Source: CAZRRV01 sp964602735
GTDB taxonomy: Bacteria > Bacillota > Clostridia > Oscillospirales > Acutalibacteraceae
DNA length: 12,726 bases
NCBI GenBank assembly: GCA_964602735.1
Contig: CAZRRV010000043.1
Span: 1 to 12,726 of the forward strand
Direction of reading: 5' to 3'
How positions within the stretch are numbered: position 1 is the first letter of the stretch; each line of letters begins with the position of its first letter. Shown here in pieces: positions 7,490-12,726 of the stretch. The notes beneath the pieces are model-generated. The model made no database searches and was not told where the DNA came from. It saw nothing but the letters and a program-made list of their open reading frames with translations. A program made the translations under genes and the position numbers.

Positions 7490-8239
7490 CTATATCCTCG
7501 GCGACTTCGCGAGAAACGATTTCAGTTTTTCCGACACGGGATTTTCAAAGATCTGCCGCGGCGTACCCTGCTCTTCGATAACGCCGTCTGCCATATAAAT
7601 AACACGGTCGGCAATATTTCTGGCAAATTCCATTTCGTGGGTTACTATAATCATGGATCTGTCGGCGGATTTAAGCTCCCGTATCGCCCTTAAAACCTCG
7701 CCGGTAAGTTCCGGGTCGAGAGCGCTGGTAGGCTCGTCGAAACACAGAACCTCGGGCCGGAGCATCAACGCGCGGGCAATGGCGACCCGCTGCTGCTGCC
7801 CGCCCGAAAGCTCGCATGGGTAAGACGCCGCCCGATCGGCAAGCCCCATTTTCGACAGAATATCGTTCGCGTTCGATAAAATTTCCGCCTCAGTCCCGAG
7901 TTTCAAAAGGCGGGGAGCCAGGCAGAGATTTCCCATTACGCTATACTGCGGAAATAAATTGAACTGCTGGAACACCAATCCGAAATGCAGCCTTTTCCGC
8001 CTGATTTCCGCCTCGGAATATTTTTCGCCCGCGCGGAATAATTTTTCATCACGGAAAATTATTTCCCCCGCGTCGGGCTGTTCCAAAAAATTGATACAGC
8101 GGAGCAGCGTGGTTTTCCCACTGCCGGAAGAGCCTATTATCGCCAGCACGTCGCCTTTTTCCAGCGAAAAGTCAATGCCCTTCAATACCCGCGTTTTGCC
8201 GAATTTTTTTTCGATCCCCCGAACCTCAAACCAAGCCAT
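7490..8239 (-). CDS. Polar amino-acid ABC transporter ATP-binding protein (GlnQ/HisP family)
   Basis: Peripheral ATPase of an amino-acid importer, 249 residues. All nucleotide-binding motifs are intact: Walker A GSSGSGKT (36-43), Q-loop Q91, signature LSGGQQQR (144-151), Walker B VLCFDEP (164-170), D-loop SALD and H-loop H201. The reading frame stays open further upstream, but that part overlaps the permease gene. The ATG at 8239 is chosen because GGGAGG lies about 9 nt upstream and MAWFEVRGIEKKFG matches the family N terminus. Third gene of the operon, 65 nt after the permease. The substrate cannot be read from the ATPase. Confidence 0.95.
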   Translation of the reverse strand: MAWFEVRGIEKKFGKTRVLKGIDFSLEKGDVLAIIGSSGSGKTTLLRCINFLEQPDAGEIIFRDEKLFRAGEKYSEAEIRRKRLHFGLVFQQFNLFPQYSVMGNLCLAPRLLKLGTEAEILSNANDILSKMGLADRAASYPCELSGGQQQRVAIARALMLRPEVLCFDEPTSALDPELTGEVLRAIRELKSADRSMIIVTHEMEFARNIADRVIYMADGVIEEQGTPRQIFENPVSEKLKSFLAKSPRI

Positions 8240-8304
8240 CTGAACGATCCTCCCGGAGCAGGCCCCCGCGAACCGCCGCGCCGTCTCCGCCGCCGCGGGC
8301 CTCT

Positions 8305-8982
8305 CTAAACCTTGAAATAACCGAGCCGGCGTTCGAGCCGGTTGAAAAGCAGCGTCAATAATCCGCTGAACAGAAGATAATATACACCCGTGAAAAACAG
8401 GGGCCATATCAGCCCGGCGATTCCGCGCCACCCGGTGCGGAACGCGTTGCCCATAAATATAAGTTCCTGTACGGCTATTATATTGGCGAGGGAAGTGTCT
8501 TTAACAAGCGTGATTATTTCGTTCGACATCGGAGGCAGAACCCGCTTCACCATTTGCAGGAGCGTAACCTTGCGGAAAATCTGGAAACGGGTCATACCGA
8601 GCACCTGCCCCGCCTCATGCTGACCGTAAGGAACGCCCTGTATTCCCCCGCGGTATATTTCCGAAAAATAGCAGGCGTAATTTATGATAAAAGCCACGGC
8701 CGCCGCAAGAAATCTTCCGCCCTCGTTTTTAGGCCAGGGGCTGCTGCCGGTGATCATCCCCGGAACATAGAATATTACTATAAGCTGCAGCATAAGCGGA
8801 GTCCCGCGGATTATCCAGACCACGGTACGCGAAAGCCAACGCAGCGGCTTAAATCCGCTCATGGAGCCGAACGCAATCACAAGGCCCAGCGGCAAAGCGC
8901 CCGCCAGTGTCACGGCGAAAAGTTTTAAGGTTTGCAAAAACCCCGTATTCAGAGCGCCGACAACCGTAAAAAACCGTTCCAT
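8305..8982 (-). CDS. Polar amino-acid ABC transporter permease (HisMQ family)
   Basis: A 225-residue inner-membrane subunit of the importer. It has several hydrophobic segments (about 15-40, 52-75, 90-108, 160-178 and 188-213), the family signature RGTPLMLQL (59-67) and a clear EAA loop (E123-A-G...G129...L149-P) that contacts the ATPase. The start has GGGAGGG about 5-6 nt upstream. Only one permease gene is present, so the membrane channel would be a homodimer. It is separated from the binding-protein gene by 254 nt containing a terminator-like hairpin and a small inverted-repeat element, so it may be expressed at a lower level. Substrate not determinable. Confidence 0.94.
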   Translation of the reverse strand: MERFFTVVGALNTGFLQTLKLFAVTLAGALPLGLVIAFGSMSGFKPLRWLSRTVVWIIRGTPLMLQLIVIFYVPGMITGSSPWPKNEGGRFLAAAVAFIINYACYFSEIYRGGIQGVPYGQHEAGQVLGMTRFQIFRKVTLLQMVKRVLPPMSNEIITLVKDTSLANIIAVQELIFMGNAFRTGWRGIAGLIWPLFFTGVYYLLFSGLLTLLFNRLERRLGYFKV

Positions 8983-9068
8983 TCCGTCCCTCCCGCGACC
9001 GCAAACGCGGGCGGCGCCGCGCCGGTGCGCAAACCGGCACTTTTACCGCCGTATGCGGTCGTTTTTCA

Positions 9069-9170
9069 CCGATCATTTTAAGTCAACACCGCCGGGTAGC
9101 CGCCCGACGGCTCTGCGCGCCGTCTGCCGGCGCCTCTGACGTACAACCGTTACGCGGTATTGCCTTAAAT
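9069..9170. repeat. Miniature inverted-repeat element, copy A (about 100 bp)
   Basis: The left end reads CCGATCAT (9069-9076) then TTTAAGTCAACACCGC (9077-9092); the right end is GCGGTATTGCCTTAA (9154-9168). These ends are imperfect inverted repeats of each other. They closely match the ends of the element at 12184-12378, and CCGCCGGGT just inside the left end is shared with the inverted right end of that copy. The interior is GC-rich and codes for nothing visible. It lies between the binding-protein and permease genes. No transposase is present, so a non-autonomous MITE-like repeat or a large REP-type palindrome are both possible. Exact boundaries and target duplications could not be fixed. 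Confidence 0.6.
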
Positions 9171-9186
9171 TATGCCGGCGATCCGT

Positions 9187-9217
9187 AAAAAGGCAGAAAA
9201 CCGCGCGGTTTTCTGCC
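9187..9217 (-). terminator. Terminator-like hairpin after the binding-protein gene (intra-operon)
   Basis: A perfect 26-nt palindrome at 9192-9217 (GGCAGAAAACCGC and its complement). On the - strand it is followed directly by TTTTTACGG (A5 at 9187-9191 on the + strand). It lies 20 nt past the stop of the binding-protein gene and before the permease gene. A partial terminator or RNA 3'-end stabiliser here would make more binding protein than membrane components. Confidence 0.7.
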
Positions 9218-9236
9218 CCGTAAAATTCAACGCCGT

Positions 9237-10055
9237 TTATCTTTCGACTATTGCAAGCTGTACCCCGTAGGTTTTCGCGCATTCGAGCATAGAACCGTCG
9301 GCGTATGCCGCGTCGAAAAATTTATCGAGTTCGGCGGCAAGGTTCGATCCCTTGCGGAAACCTACGCCGTAAAACTCCTCGGTTAAATTCGCCGTAGCCA
9401 CAAGGTCGGGGTATGACGTCCCCTCCCCTATCATTGCGCCCGCCATCAGCGAATCGATAACGGCGGCGTCGGAATTACCGCCCTTAACATCCATCAAAGC
9501 CGTTGCCTGATCCTGCAGTTCAACGCAGGTCGCGCCCGCCTCCTCCGCGGCGGTTTTCCCCGCGGATCCTTTCTCAACGGCTACGCTTTTGCCTTTTATA
9601 CTGTCTTTATCGGTATATTTATCTTTATCGGCGCTCTTTACGACAATAACCTGCGCGTTGCCGCAATAAGGTTTGGTACATTCCATGGCGGAGGTCACTT
9701 CGTCGGTAAGCGTCATCCCGTTCCACACCACATCGATGTTTTTATCATTGAGCTCGTTTAACTTGCTCTCCCATTTTATCAGCTGGAACTTAACATCCAC
9801 GCCCAGACTCTTCGCGAATGCCTTTGCCATATCGGCGTCGAATCCGTACCACTCGTCGCCTTCCTCTTTCTGGTAGTCCATAGGCTCGAAACTTGTGATA
9901 CCGACTATTAAGCTGCCTTTGTTCTTAACATAGGAAAGATCGTCTTCGGCGCTCGTATTGCCGCCCGCGTCTGTTTTACCGCCGCAGCCCGCGAACGCAC
10001 ACGCCGCAATCAAAACGCCGCACACAAGCGCAAGTAATCTTTTCGCCTTTTTCAT
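9237..10055 (-). CDS. Amino-acid ABC transporter substrate-binding lipoprotein
   Basis: A 272-residue family 3 solute-binding protein, anchored outside the membrane, that delivers an amino acid to the adjacent permease/ATPase. Residues 1-24 are a lipoprotein signal (MKKAKRLLAL..., lipobox FAGC with C24), followed by a Gly/Thr/Ser-rich linker to about 38. Family features are GFDADMAKAFAKSLG (71-85), the binding-site region WNGMTLTDE (111-119) and the hinge/second lobe GKSVAVEKGSAGKTA (155-169). AAGGAG lies about 9 nt upstream of the ATG. The substrate is unknown; the closeness of the lysine genes is convergent and is not evidence of lysine transport. No convincing promoter is seen in the 112-nt gap after tsf, so read-through from rpsB-tsf is possible. 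Confidence 0.94.
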   Translation of the reverse strand: MKKAKRLLALVCGVLIAACAFAGCGGKTDAGGNTSAEDDLSYVKNKGSLIVGITSFEPMDYQKEEGDEWYGFDADMAKAFAKSLGVDVKFQLIKWESKLNELNDKNIDVVWNGMTLTDEVTSAMECTKPYCGNAQVIVVKSADKDKYTDKDSIKGKSVAVEKGSAGKTAAEEAGATCVELQDQATALMDVKGGNSDAAVIDSLMAGAMIGEGTSYPDLVATANLTEEFYGVGFRKGSNLAAELDKFFDAAYADGSMLECAKTYGVQLAIVER

Positions 10056-10167
10056 TTATCCGTTCTCCTTTTATAATGTTCGCTTTTTCGCGCGGCCGTT
10101 ACCCGGCATAACTCCGGTTCGACCGCCGCCGGCCTGCGCTTTCGGCGCGACCCCCGCGGAGCCGCTT

Positions 10168-11076
10168 TTATTTCACCATGTTCGCTACTTCCTCGGCGAG
10201 ATTTTCCTTTTTCTTTTCTATGCCCTCGCCTTTCTCGAAACGGGTAAAAGCGGCAATTTTTATATCGGAACCCAATTCTTTGGCTTTCGCGGAAACATAT
10301 TTGCCGACCGTAAGACTGTCGTCTTTAACAAACGGCTGCTCGGTAAGGCAGTTTTCCGAATAAAATTTACCCAGCTTGCCCTCTACGATCCGCGAGAGCA
10401 CCTGTTCGGGTTTGCCGGCGAATTTGGGGTCTTCCTTCATTTGCGTCACAAGAATCGATTTTTCTTTTTCCAGCACCTCCGCCGGGACCGATTCCCTGCT
10501 TAAATACGTGGGATTCGCCGCGGCTACCTGCATCGCGACGTCTTTGCCGACCTCGGCAAAACCCGGATTTTCGGCGGCGTCGGTCTCGAATTTCACCAGA
10601 ACGCCTATTTTCCCTCCGCCGTGCACATAACTCGCCACGGCACCATCGTAACGCGCGAAACGGCGTATTTTAATATTTTCGCGCACCGAAAGGAAAAGCT
10701 CCTGCACCAGTTCCGAAACCTTGCGGCCGTCACATTCGCAATTCAGCAGTCCGTCGAGATCGGCGGGGTTCTGCTCGGCCACGACACCGGCGACTTTTTC
10801 CGTCAACTCGCGGAACGCGTCGGAATTCGCGACGAAATCGGTTTCGGAGTTAATTTCAACCATTCCGGCGGCTCCGTTTTTAACGGCCGTTAAGACCAGC
10901 CCCTCCGCCGCCACTCTGCCGGACTTTTTCGCGGCCTGGGCCAGGCCTTTTTCGCGCAGATAATCAACGGCGGCGTCCATATTTCCGTCGCAGGCGGTAA
11001 GCGCTTTTTTGCAATCCATCATTCCGCACCCCGTTTTTTCACGCAGTGCCTGAACATCTTTCGCGGTAAATGCCAT
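10168..11076 (-). CDS. tsf: Translation elongation factor Ts
   Basis: Guanine-nucleotide exchange factor that recharges EF-Tu after each round of aminoacyl-tRNA delivery. The 302-residue protein has the N-terminal UBA-like domain (1-55, VQALREKTGCGMMDCKKAL), the EF-Tu-contacting TDFVA (79-83), then YVHGGGKIGVLV (150-161), DVAMQVAA (179-186) and RIVEGKLGKFYSE (229-241) in the C-terminal core. It is slightly longer than the roughly 283-295 residues usual in model bacteria. It follows rpsB by 47 nt, the normal bacterial order. The ribosome binding site is weak: only GAGAG lies upstream of the ATG, unlike the strong GGAGG sites of neighbouring genes, so coupling to rpsB translation may matter. 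Confidence 0.97.
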   Translation of the reverse strand: MAFTAKDVQALREKTGCGMMDCKKALTACDGNMDAAVDYLREKGLAQAAKKSGRVAAEGLVLTAVKNGAAGMVEINSETDFVANSDAFRELTEKVAGVVAEQNPADLDGLLNCECDGRKVSELVQELFLSVRENIKIRRFARYDGAVASYVHGGGKIGVLVKFETDAAENPGFAEVGKDVAMQVAAANPTYLSRESVPAEVLEKEKSILVTQMKEDPKFAGKPEQVLSRIVEGKLGKFYSENCLTEQPFVKDDSLTVGKYVSAKAKELGSDIKIAAFTRFEKGEGIEKKKENLAEEVANMVK

Positions 11077-11123
11077 ATATTTTGCACACTCTCTATCTTG
11101 ATTTATTGATTGCCGGACCGCTT

Positions 11124-11942
11124 TTATTCGGCGTTCCGGCCGTCGTTTTCCGCCGTCTCGGCGGCCGGTTCGGCGGTTGCGTAAGCCTCCGCTTCCCCGT
11201 CTTCCTCGTTCACGCCGTCGGCGGGAGCGGCCTCGCCGGAGGTCTCCGGCTCGTTCTGCTCGCCCTGCCTGGCTTCAATCACGGCGTCGGCCATGCATCC
11301 CGCGATAAGTTTAACCGCGCGGATGGCGTCGTCGTTGCCGGGAATAACAACATCGATTTCATCGGGGTCGCAGTTGGTATCGACAATCGCCACAATCGGA
11401 ATGCCAAGTTTCCTGGCCTCTGAAACGGCGATTCTTTCTTTGCGCGGGTCAACGATAAACAGCGCCCCGGGCAGGCGTTTCATATCCTGAATCCCGCCGA
11501 GAAATTTCTCCAGCTTTTCGATTTCGAGGCGGAGTTTGATAACCTCTTTTTTCGGCAGCAAATCGAAAGTTCCGTCTTCGCTCATCTTGCGCAGTTGGTT
11601 CAGCCTGTCGATACGCAGGCGGATTGTTCTGAAATTCGTAAGCATTCCGCCGAGCCATCTCGCGTTTACATACGGCATCGAGCAGCGCGTCGCTTCTTCT
11701 TTAATCGATTCCTGAGCCTGTTTTTTGGTACCCACAAACAAAATGTCTTTACCTTCGGCGGCCAAATCCCTCACGAAAAAATAGGCGTCGTTAAGTTTCC
11801 TTACGGTTTTCTGCAGGTCGATAATATAAATGCCGTTTCTTTCCGTAAAGATGTAAGGCGCCATTTTCGGGTTCCAGCGCCGTGTCTGGTGCCCGAAGTG
11901 AACGCCGGCCTCCAAAAGCTGTTTCATAGATACTACTGCCAT
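11124..11942 (-). CDS. rpsB: 30S ribosomal protein S2 with an acidic C-terminal extension
   Basis: Structural protein of the small ribosomal subunit, near the S1/mRNA exit side. The 272-residue protein has a standard S2 core (about 1-225) with MKQLLEAGVHFGHQTRRWNPKM at its start, VGTKKQAQ (70-77), RWLGGMLTNF (95-104) and VDTNCDPDEIDVVIPGNDDAIRA (187-209). Residues 226-272 are a tail rich in Glu, Ala and Asp with almost no basic residues, longer than in E. coli or Bacillus S2. AGGAGG lies 7 nt before the ATG. First gene of the rpsB-tsf operon, with a leader of about 114 nt and a strong promoter at 12063-12091. Confidence 0.97.
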   Translation of the reverse strand: MAVVSMKQLLEAGVHFGHQTRRWNPKMAPYIFTERNGIYIIDLQKTVRKLNDAYFFVRDLAAEGKDILFVGTKKQAQESIKEEATRCSMPYVNARWLGGMLTNFRTIRLRIDRLNQLRKMSEDGTFDLLPKKEVIKLRLEIEKLEKFLGGIQDMKRLPGALFIVDPRKERIAVSEARKLGIPIVAIVDTNCDPDEIDVVIPGNDDAIRAVKLIAGCMADAVIEARQGEQNEPETSGEAAPADGVNEEDGEAEAYATAEPAAETAENDGRNAE

Positions 11943-12056
11943 TGATTTTCCTCCTCGGTTTTTTCCTCCGCGCCCGTTTCCGCCTTACAACCGCAGTTGG
12001 CGGCACCGACCGGCAGACCGCAGACGCGTGCGTATTAAGCCGTATTCTCATACGAC
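11943..12056 (-). promoter_or_regulatory. Structured 5' leader of rpsB
   Basis: From the predicted start near 12056 the - strand RNA opens with CGTAT-GAGA-ATACG (12041-12054), a perfect 5-bp stem with a GNRA tetraloop. A second stem at 11980-12003 pairs CCGC/GCGG and CAAC/GTTG around a TGCG loop with a small bulge. Ribosomal protein leaders often bind their own product, so autoregulation by S2 is possible but is inference. No known leader class was recognised. Confidence 0.4.
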
Positions 12057-12057
12057 T

Positions 12058-12085
12058 TTTACACTATATCATATTCGGGTATAAA
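12058..12085 (+). promoter_or_regulatory. Candidate rightward promoter overlapping the rpsB promoter
   Basis: TTTACA (12058-12063) and TATAAA (12080-12085) with a 16-bp spacer, each one base from consensus. Start would be near 12092, transcribing toward the element and structured stretch at 12184-12633. No convincing protein gene follows, and the region is AT-rich, so chance is a real alternative. Confidence 0.4.
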
Positions 12086-12091
12086 AAGCAA
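12063..12091 (-). promoter_or_regulatory. rpsB: Promoter of rpsB-tsf
   Basis: On the - strand TTGCTT (12086-12091), a 17-bp spacer and TATAGT (12063-12068) preceded by TGA, an extended -10. The about 40 bp upstream of the -35 is strongly A+T-rich and could act as an UP element, as expected for a ribosomal protein promoter. Confidence 0.7.
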
Positions 12092-12183
12092 GAAAAATAT
12101 TAAAGGCTATAAATTTGTTGAATATGTTTTACATATCCGTAAAAATTATCTTCACTGAAATTTTCACCGATTATTTGCGTTTT

Positions 12184-12378
12184 CCGATCATCTGCCTTAA
12201 GGCAACACCGCATAAAGACCCGGCGTCGGATGCGCCGTCGGATTTCCCGTTAAGAGAAAGCAAAAACCGCAGGGAATACTTTTTGTGTGATTCCGAGAGT
12301 TTTGTGAATTATAACGGAAAAATGCCGGGCAAATGCCGCCGTGCGGGCACCCGGCGGCGTTGCCTTAAGGTAAATCGG
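12184..12378. repeat. Miniature inverted-repeat element, copy B (about 195 bp)
   Basis: The left end is CCGATCAT (12184-12191), then CCTTAAGG and CAACACCGC up to 12211. The right end is GCGGCGTTGCCTTAAGG (12354-12370) followed by ATCGG (12374-12378). The ends are inverted repeats (CCGAT, CCTTAAGGCAAC, CCGC shared) and match copy A at 9069-9170. The interior contains a CGTCGGAT direct repeat (12225-12244 region), a TTCCC/GGGAA stem, and near the right end a GCCGCCG/CGGCGGC stem which on the - strand is followed by ATTTGCCCGGCATTTTT and could terminate leftward transcripts. No coding region or transposase is seen. Confidence 0.6.
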
Positions 12379-12633
12379 ATGTCTCCCGACAGGTTTGTCG
12401 GGTCTGTCATTTCGGCTGACAGTTAAGAGCTTTCCGACATCCAAAGAAGCTCGCAACTCTAACATGGTTGCCGCGTGCCCAGGGAGTGGGGGCAACTGCC
12501 TACCCAAATTGTATTTAAGTGACTGATAGGGTCGAGCCGCTGCCCGTATTGCCGATAGCACGGCAATAAATCCGTGTTTATCTTTGCATTGCGGGTTATT
12601 CCCGTTGCGTAAAGTCGGAAGGGAACAACCCGC
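12376..12633. ncRNA. Candidate structured non-coding RNA with pseudoknot (strand unresolved)
   Basis: Stem P1 GGATGTC (12377-12383) pairs with GACATCC (12436-12442) and encloses two perfect hairpins: CCCGACA/TGTCGGG (12385-12402) and CTGTCA/TGACAG (12404-12422). GAGCTT (12427-12432), inside P1, pairs with AAGCTC (12447-12452), outside it, making a pseudoknot. Further stems are GCAAC/GTTGC (12453-12471), ATTGCCG/CGGCAAT (12548-12567) and a 13-position stem with one mismatch at 12591-12603/12621-12633. No convincing reading frame covers the stretch. It lacks the conserved sequences I know for tmRNA, RNase P RNA, SRP RNA and T-boxes. It could also be a riboswitch or intron part of a gene beyond the window. 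From 12634 to the end I see only a small AGCC-TTC-GGCT hairpin. Confidence 0.4.
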
Positions 12634-12726
12634 TCAAGCTTATTTATAACAGCCTTCGGCTTTCGGGCGGAACAGTATTACTCCGCATTATCCGCAACTT
12701 CCATTCTGCCGCAAAACCGATGGATC

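Noticed and set aside
8240..8431. N-terminal extension of the ATPase gene up to 8431
   Set aside because: It would overlap the permease C terminus, has no similarity to ABC ATPases, and the ATG at 8239 has a strong ribosome binding site.
12115..12426. A 103-codon + strand frame starting at TTG downstream of the rightward promoter candidate
   Set aside because: Only a weak AAGG precedes it, it runs across the inverted-repeat element and into the structured region, and its composition resembles no protein family.
12472..12500. GCGTGCCC followed by GGG-rich sequence, reminiscent of a group IIC intron 5' end
   Set aside because: The next conserved segments of such introns and a domain V hairpin are not present, so the resemblance is only a few bases.
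12250..12561. A 103-codon - strand frame
   Set aside because: Covers the hairpin-rich region, lacks a ribosome binding site and has no recognisable motif.
12376..12633. tmRNA, RNase P RNA or SRP RNA
   Set aside because: No ALAA-type tag reading frame, no GGTTCGA T-arm, no GAGGAAAGTCC and no AGGAAGCAGC-type SRP core was found on either strand.

Overview
The window looks like a chromosomal, largely housekeeping stretch of a moderately GC-rich Gram-positive-type bacterium, most likely a clostridial member of the Bacillota. This is inferred from the strong GGAGG-type ribosome binding sites, the lipoprotein-type solute-binding protein, a surface NodB deacetylase carrying Ig-like repeats, the M18 aminopeptidase, and sigma-A style promoters with 17-bp spacers. 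No tRNA, rRNA, CRISPR array or phage gene is visible.

Layout from left to right. (1) 1-1607: an M18 metallo-aminopeptidase gene (+) with its own extended -10 promoter, ending at a hairpin that also serves the convergent gene. (2) 1631-3064: an exported, three-Ig-repeat polysaccharide deacetylase (-), with a long 406-nt upstream gap holding a promoter, an inverted-repeat operator candidate and the queA terminator. (3) 3471-4490: queA (-), for tRNA queuosine synthesis. (4) 4595-7341: an asd-dapA-dapB operon (+) that turns aspartyl phosphate into tetrahydrodipicolinate on the way to diaminopimelate and lysine. queA and asd are fired in opposite directions from two promoters whose -10 boxes physically overlap. 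(5) 7490-10055: a three-gene polar amino-acid ABC importer (-), in the order binding protein, permease, ATPase, with a strong terminator-like hairpin just after the binding-protein gene. (6) 10168-11942: rpsB-tsf (-), ribosomal protein S2 and EF-Ts, behind a strong promoter and a structured leader of about 114 nt. (7) 11943-12726: no convincing protein gene; it holds the rpsB promoter, an overlapping rightward promoter candidate, a miniature inverted-repeat element and a stretch that folds into a compact pseudoknot plus several long hairpins.

The least ordinary signals are three. Two copies of a small element share ends (CCGATCAT... TTAAG-CAAC-CCGC, and GCGG--TTGCCTTAA) at 9069-9170 and 12184-12378, so a short non-autonomous mobile repeat seems to sit inside the transporter operon and upstream of rpsB. 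A possible undescribed structured RNA lies at 12376-12633. Two intergenic regions (queA/asd and upstream of rpsB) carry overlapping back-to-back promoters that should compete for RNA polymerase. All promoter, terminator and RNA calls were read by eye and no database search was run.
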